From positions 1 to 18,962 of the forward strand of contig JAEUBA010000241.1 in assembly GCA_018257865.1 (NCBI GenBank): a stretch of 18,962 bases of DNA, read 5' to 3'. This DNA is from Stereocaulon alpinum (lineage: Eukaryota > Ascomycota > Lecanoromycetes > Lecanorales > Stereocaulaceae). The number at the start of each line of letters is the position of its first letter. The first letter of the stretch is position 1. The translations under genes were made by a program, and so were the position numbers. The notes under the pieces were generated by a model. It was not told the origin of the DNA. It made no database searches and worked only from the letters and a program-made list of their open reading frames with translations. This document shows, one piece after another, positions 17,655 to 18,962 of this stretch.

Positions 17655-18495
17655 TATAACGGGGTAGTTTAACTCCTACGGGTAAATCATATAGTATATT
17701 AAGTACTAGAAGGTAATAGAGATAGATAGTTATTAAATTATCTTCAGCTAAGACTCCTCTCTATTATATAAGTTAAATATAAAGAGATAAGAAATATTCT
17801 ACTAAAGAAAAACCCTTCCTTATATATTTACCTTAATTATACTAAGCCCTAGCCTAATCTAAGTAATCTAGCCCTATATCTTCTATATTACTCTATAATC
17901 TACCTAATATACCTCGGATTACCTATATTACTAGGTCCTCTCTTAATAGTCCTTTACCTACTAACCCTATTATATATCTTACCTATAACCTTATAGGGTT
18001 ACTTATAATACGATCCCCTTATTTAGTTATTTTTATCCCGAAAATAACTTAATAACCTAAATATTTCTTCCTTATACTAAGGATTAAGAAACTAATAAAT
18101 TCCCTTACTTATTATTATTAGTTAGTCCTAAAACTTAGGATAGCTTCCTTATTAAAATATTCTTATATATAATATATTAACTTAGGTCTCCTATATTATA
18201 TAGGGGAAGTATCCGACTAATATATTAAGTATATTTATAGTAGTAATAAATATAAGCTATCTCTACTTAATATTCCTAAGTAGAAACGGATAGAAGAATA
18301 GTATACTAAATTATATAATAAAGAGAATAAAGCTTTCGCGAAGCTTTCTCGCCTATAGAAATAAATTTAAAGGATTAAGGTAAACTAAGCGAAAGTAGTT
18401 TAATAAAAGGTAAGGAATATTAAGTTCTTAAAGAGGGAGGAAAGGGAAAAGGAAGCTACTACTTCTAAAATCCTAAATAATCTCCTATTCTTTAA
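17655..18495 (-). repeat. Gypsy-A second copy, 3' LTR region
   Basis: Inverted match of about 972-1810; the 17655 edge is sharp and the other edge is uncertain for the reasons given for the left copy. It retains a few unmutated sites, such as AAATCATATAG near 17687 and TTCAGC near 17745, which are also unmutated in the left copy. Confidence 0.55.
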
Positions 18496-18580
18496 TATAG
18501 GTAAGATTAACTTTTCTAAGTAGGATCCCCTAACTACGGATTTTATTTCTAAAACTACTCTAGCTTTTTAGGGTAATTAA
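18290..18580 (+). pseudogene. Antisense reading frame of Gypsy-A, second copy
   Basis: On + this reads KAFAKLSRL from 18329, a glutamine/stop-rich stretch, RNIKFLKREEREKEATTSKI, NFSK, and ends TTLAF-stop-GN-stop at 18578-18580. It is the same frame as 882-1190 on minus in the left copy, in register with it except for one missing GAG codon. Upstream of about 18325 a one-base indel shifts the frame relative to the left copy. It lies tail to tail with, and overlaps, the chromodomain coding end on the minus strand. A coiled-coil protein is plausible; the function is unknown. Confidence 0.5.
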
Positions 18581-18818
18581 GCGTAGATAGTAATTCCTAT
18601 ATATTTTCTAATTAATTATAGTCTAACTACTTTATTAGGTACCTCTTTCTTCCTTTAATTATTTAATAATTTAGAATTTCCTTAATATTATACTCCTTAT
18701 TATCTTAATCTAAGAGTAGCGGTACGGTCTTTAGTAGTATTTTAGGGTTTACTTTCTTAAGTAATAATATATAGAATACTAGGTACCTCCTTATTAATTA
18801 TAGGAGGTTTAGTATATA
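18535..18818 (-). pseudogene. Gypsy-A second copy, pol C-terminus with chromodomain
   Basis: The minus strand matches 641-930 closely and encodes the same LLLKKVNP, NIKEILNY and ELLSTLNYPKKLE-like peptides with TAA/TAG stops. It begins at the LINE-c junction, so the integrase core is outside the window or separated by LINE-c. Confidence 0.8.
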
Positions 18819-18820
18819 GT

Positions 18821-18962
18821 TGATTGATTAATTGATTGGTTTATACGCCTATTCTAGTATCTATATATACTAATAAGGGTGTTCTATTATATTATTTATG
18901 AAACTAGTAGATAGTATACGTAGTATACCTTTCCTAGCTGTAAGAGAAACTATAGTATAGTA
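18821..18962 (-). mobile_element. LINE-c, 3' end with partly mutated AATC tail
   Basis: Read on the minus strand, about 18895-18842 matches the end of LINE-a and LINE-b (GAACACCCTTATTAGTATAT and ACTAGAATAGGCGTATAAA), then 18841-18821 is a CAAT/AATC tail with one unit changed to AATT. It interrupts Gypsy-A. From about 18896 to 18962 I could not align it convincingly with the other two copies, so that part may be a divergent LINE subfamily or another junction. Confidence 0.65.

Larger units (their letters stand above)
17655..18820 (-). mobile_element. Gypsy-A second copy, 3' fragment
   Basis: On the minus strand this matches 641-1810: chromodomain end, then the 3' LTR region ending at 17655 with TATAACGGGG on + (complement CCCCGTTATA). 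It interrupts Gypsy-2; CTTAG at 17650-17654 is the expected target duplication. On the right it is cut by LINE-c at 18821, at a different place in the element than the LINE-a cut in the left copy, so the two LINE insertions are independent events. Confidence 0.85.

Noticed and set aside
1..18962. Host protein-coding genes or effectors
   Set aside because: No frame stays open for long without a transposon match, and all recognisable peptides belong to transposon domains or the antisense frame within Gypsy-A.

Overview
The window looks like a piece of an AT-rich, gene-free compartment of a filamentous ascomycete genome (Pezizomycotina). I found no intact gene, no RNA gene and no host coding sequence. 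Everything that can be recognised is transposable-element DNA heavily mutated by repeat-induced point mutation (RIP). CpA and its complement TpG are almost absent: reading by eye I find none from 1801 to 7457. TpA is in excess, CpG, CpC and CpT survive, and broken reading frames carry TAA and TAG stops but essentially no TGA. This is the mark of C-to-T change at CpA on both strands. The species cannot be named from the sequence.

Layout, left to right. 1-162: 3' end of a LINE (LINE-a) with an (AATC)n tail. 163-1810: 3' part of a chromodomain-type Ty3/Gypsy element on + (Gypsy-A: integrase C-terminus, chromodomain, 3' LTR, plus an antisense reading frame). 1811-5192: a Tad1-like LINE on + (LINE-b) with an internal deletion joining endonuclease to reverse transcriptase, ending in an (AATT)n tail. 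5193-7457 and 14500-14876: two pieces of a minus-strand Gypsy element (Gypsy-B). 7458-14494: a structurally complete minus-strand Gypsy element (Gypsy-1, 7,037 bp, 273-bp LTRs, target duplication GTTAG) splitting Gypsy-B. 9348-9924: a small, RIP-light, MITE-like insertion inside Gypsy-1. 14877-17654: a second copy of the Gypsy-1 family on + (Gypsy-2; 5' LTR and gag region), forming a 2.8-kb inverted repeat with Gypsy-1. 17655-18820: a second Gypsy-A copy on minus, cutting Gypsy-2. 18821-18962: the 3' end of another LINE (LINE-c) on minus, cutting that Gypsy-A copy.

The best reading is a nest of insertions: Gypsy-B was hit by LINE-b, Gypsy-1 and Gypsy-2; LINE-b and Gypsy-2 were in turn hit by Gypsy-A copies; and those were hit by LINE-a and LINE-c. 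Remaining CpA/TpG broadly follows this order: none in LINE-b and Gypsy-B, a few in Gypsy-2, roughly thirty in Gypsy-1, and many at the ends of the MITE-like insert.

The least expected items are a reading frame on the strand opposite to pol, overlapping the end of the Gypsy-A chromodomain and kept in register in two separate copies, and the MITE-like insert with inverted decamer arrays around a CpA-free core.
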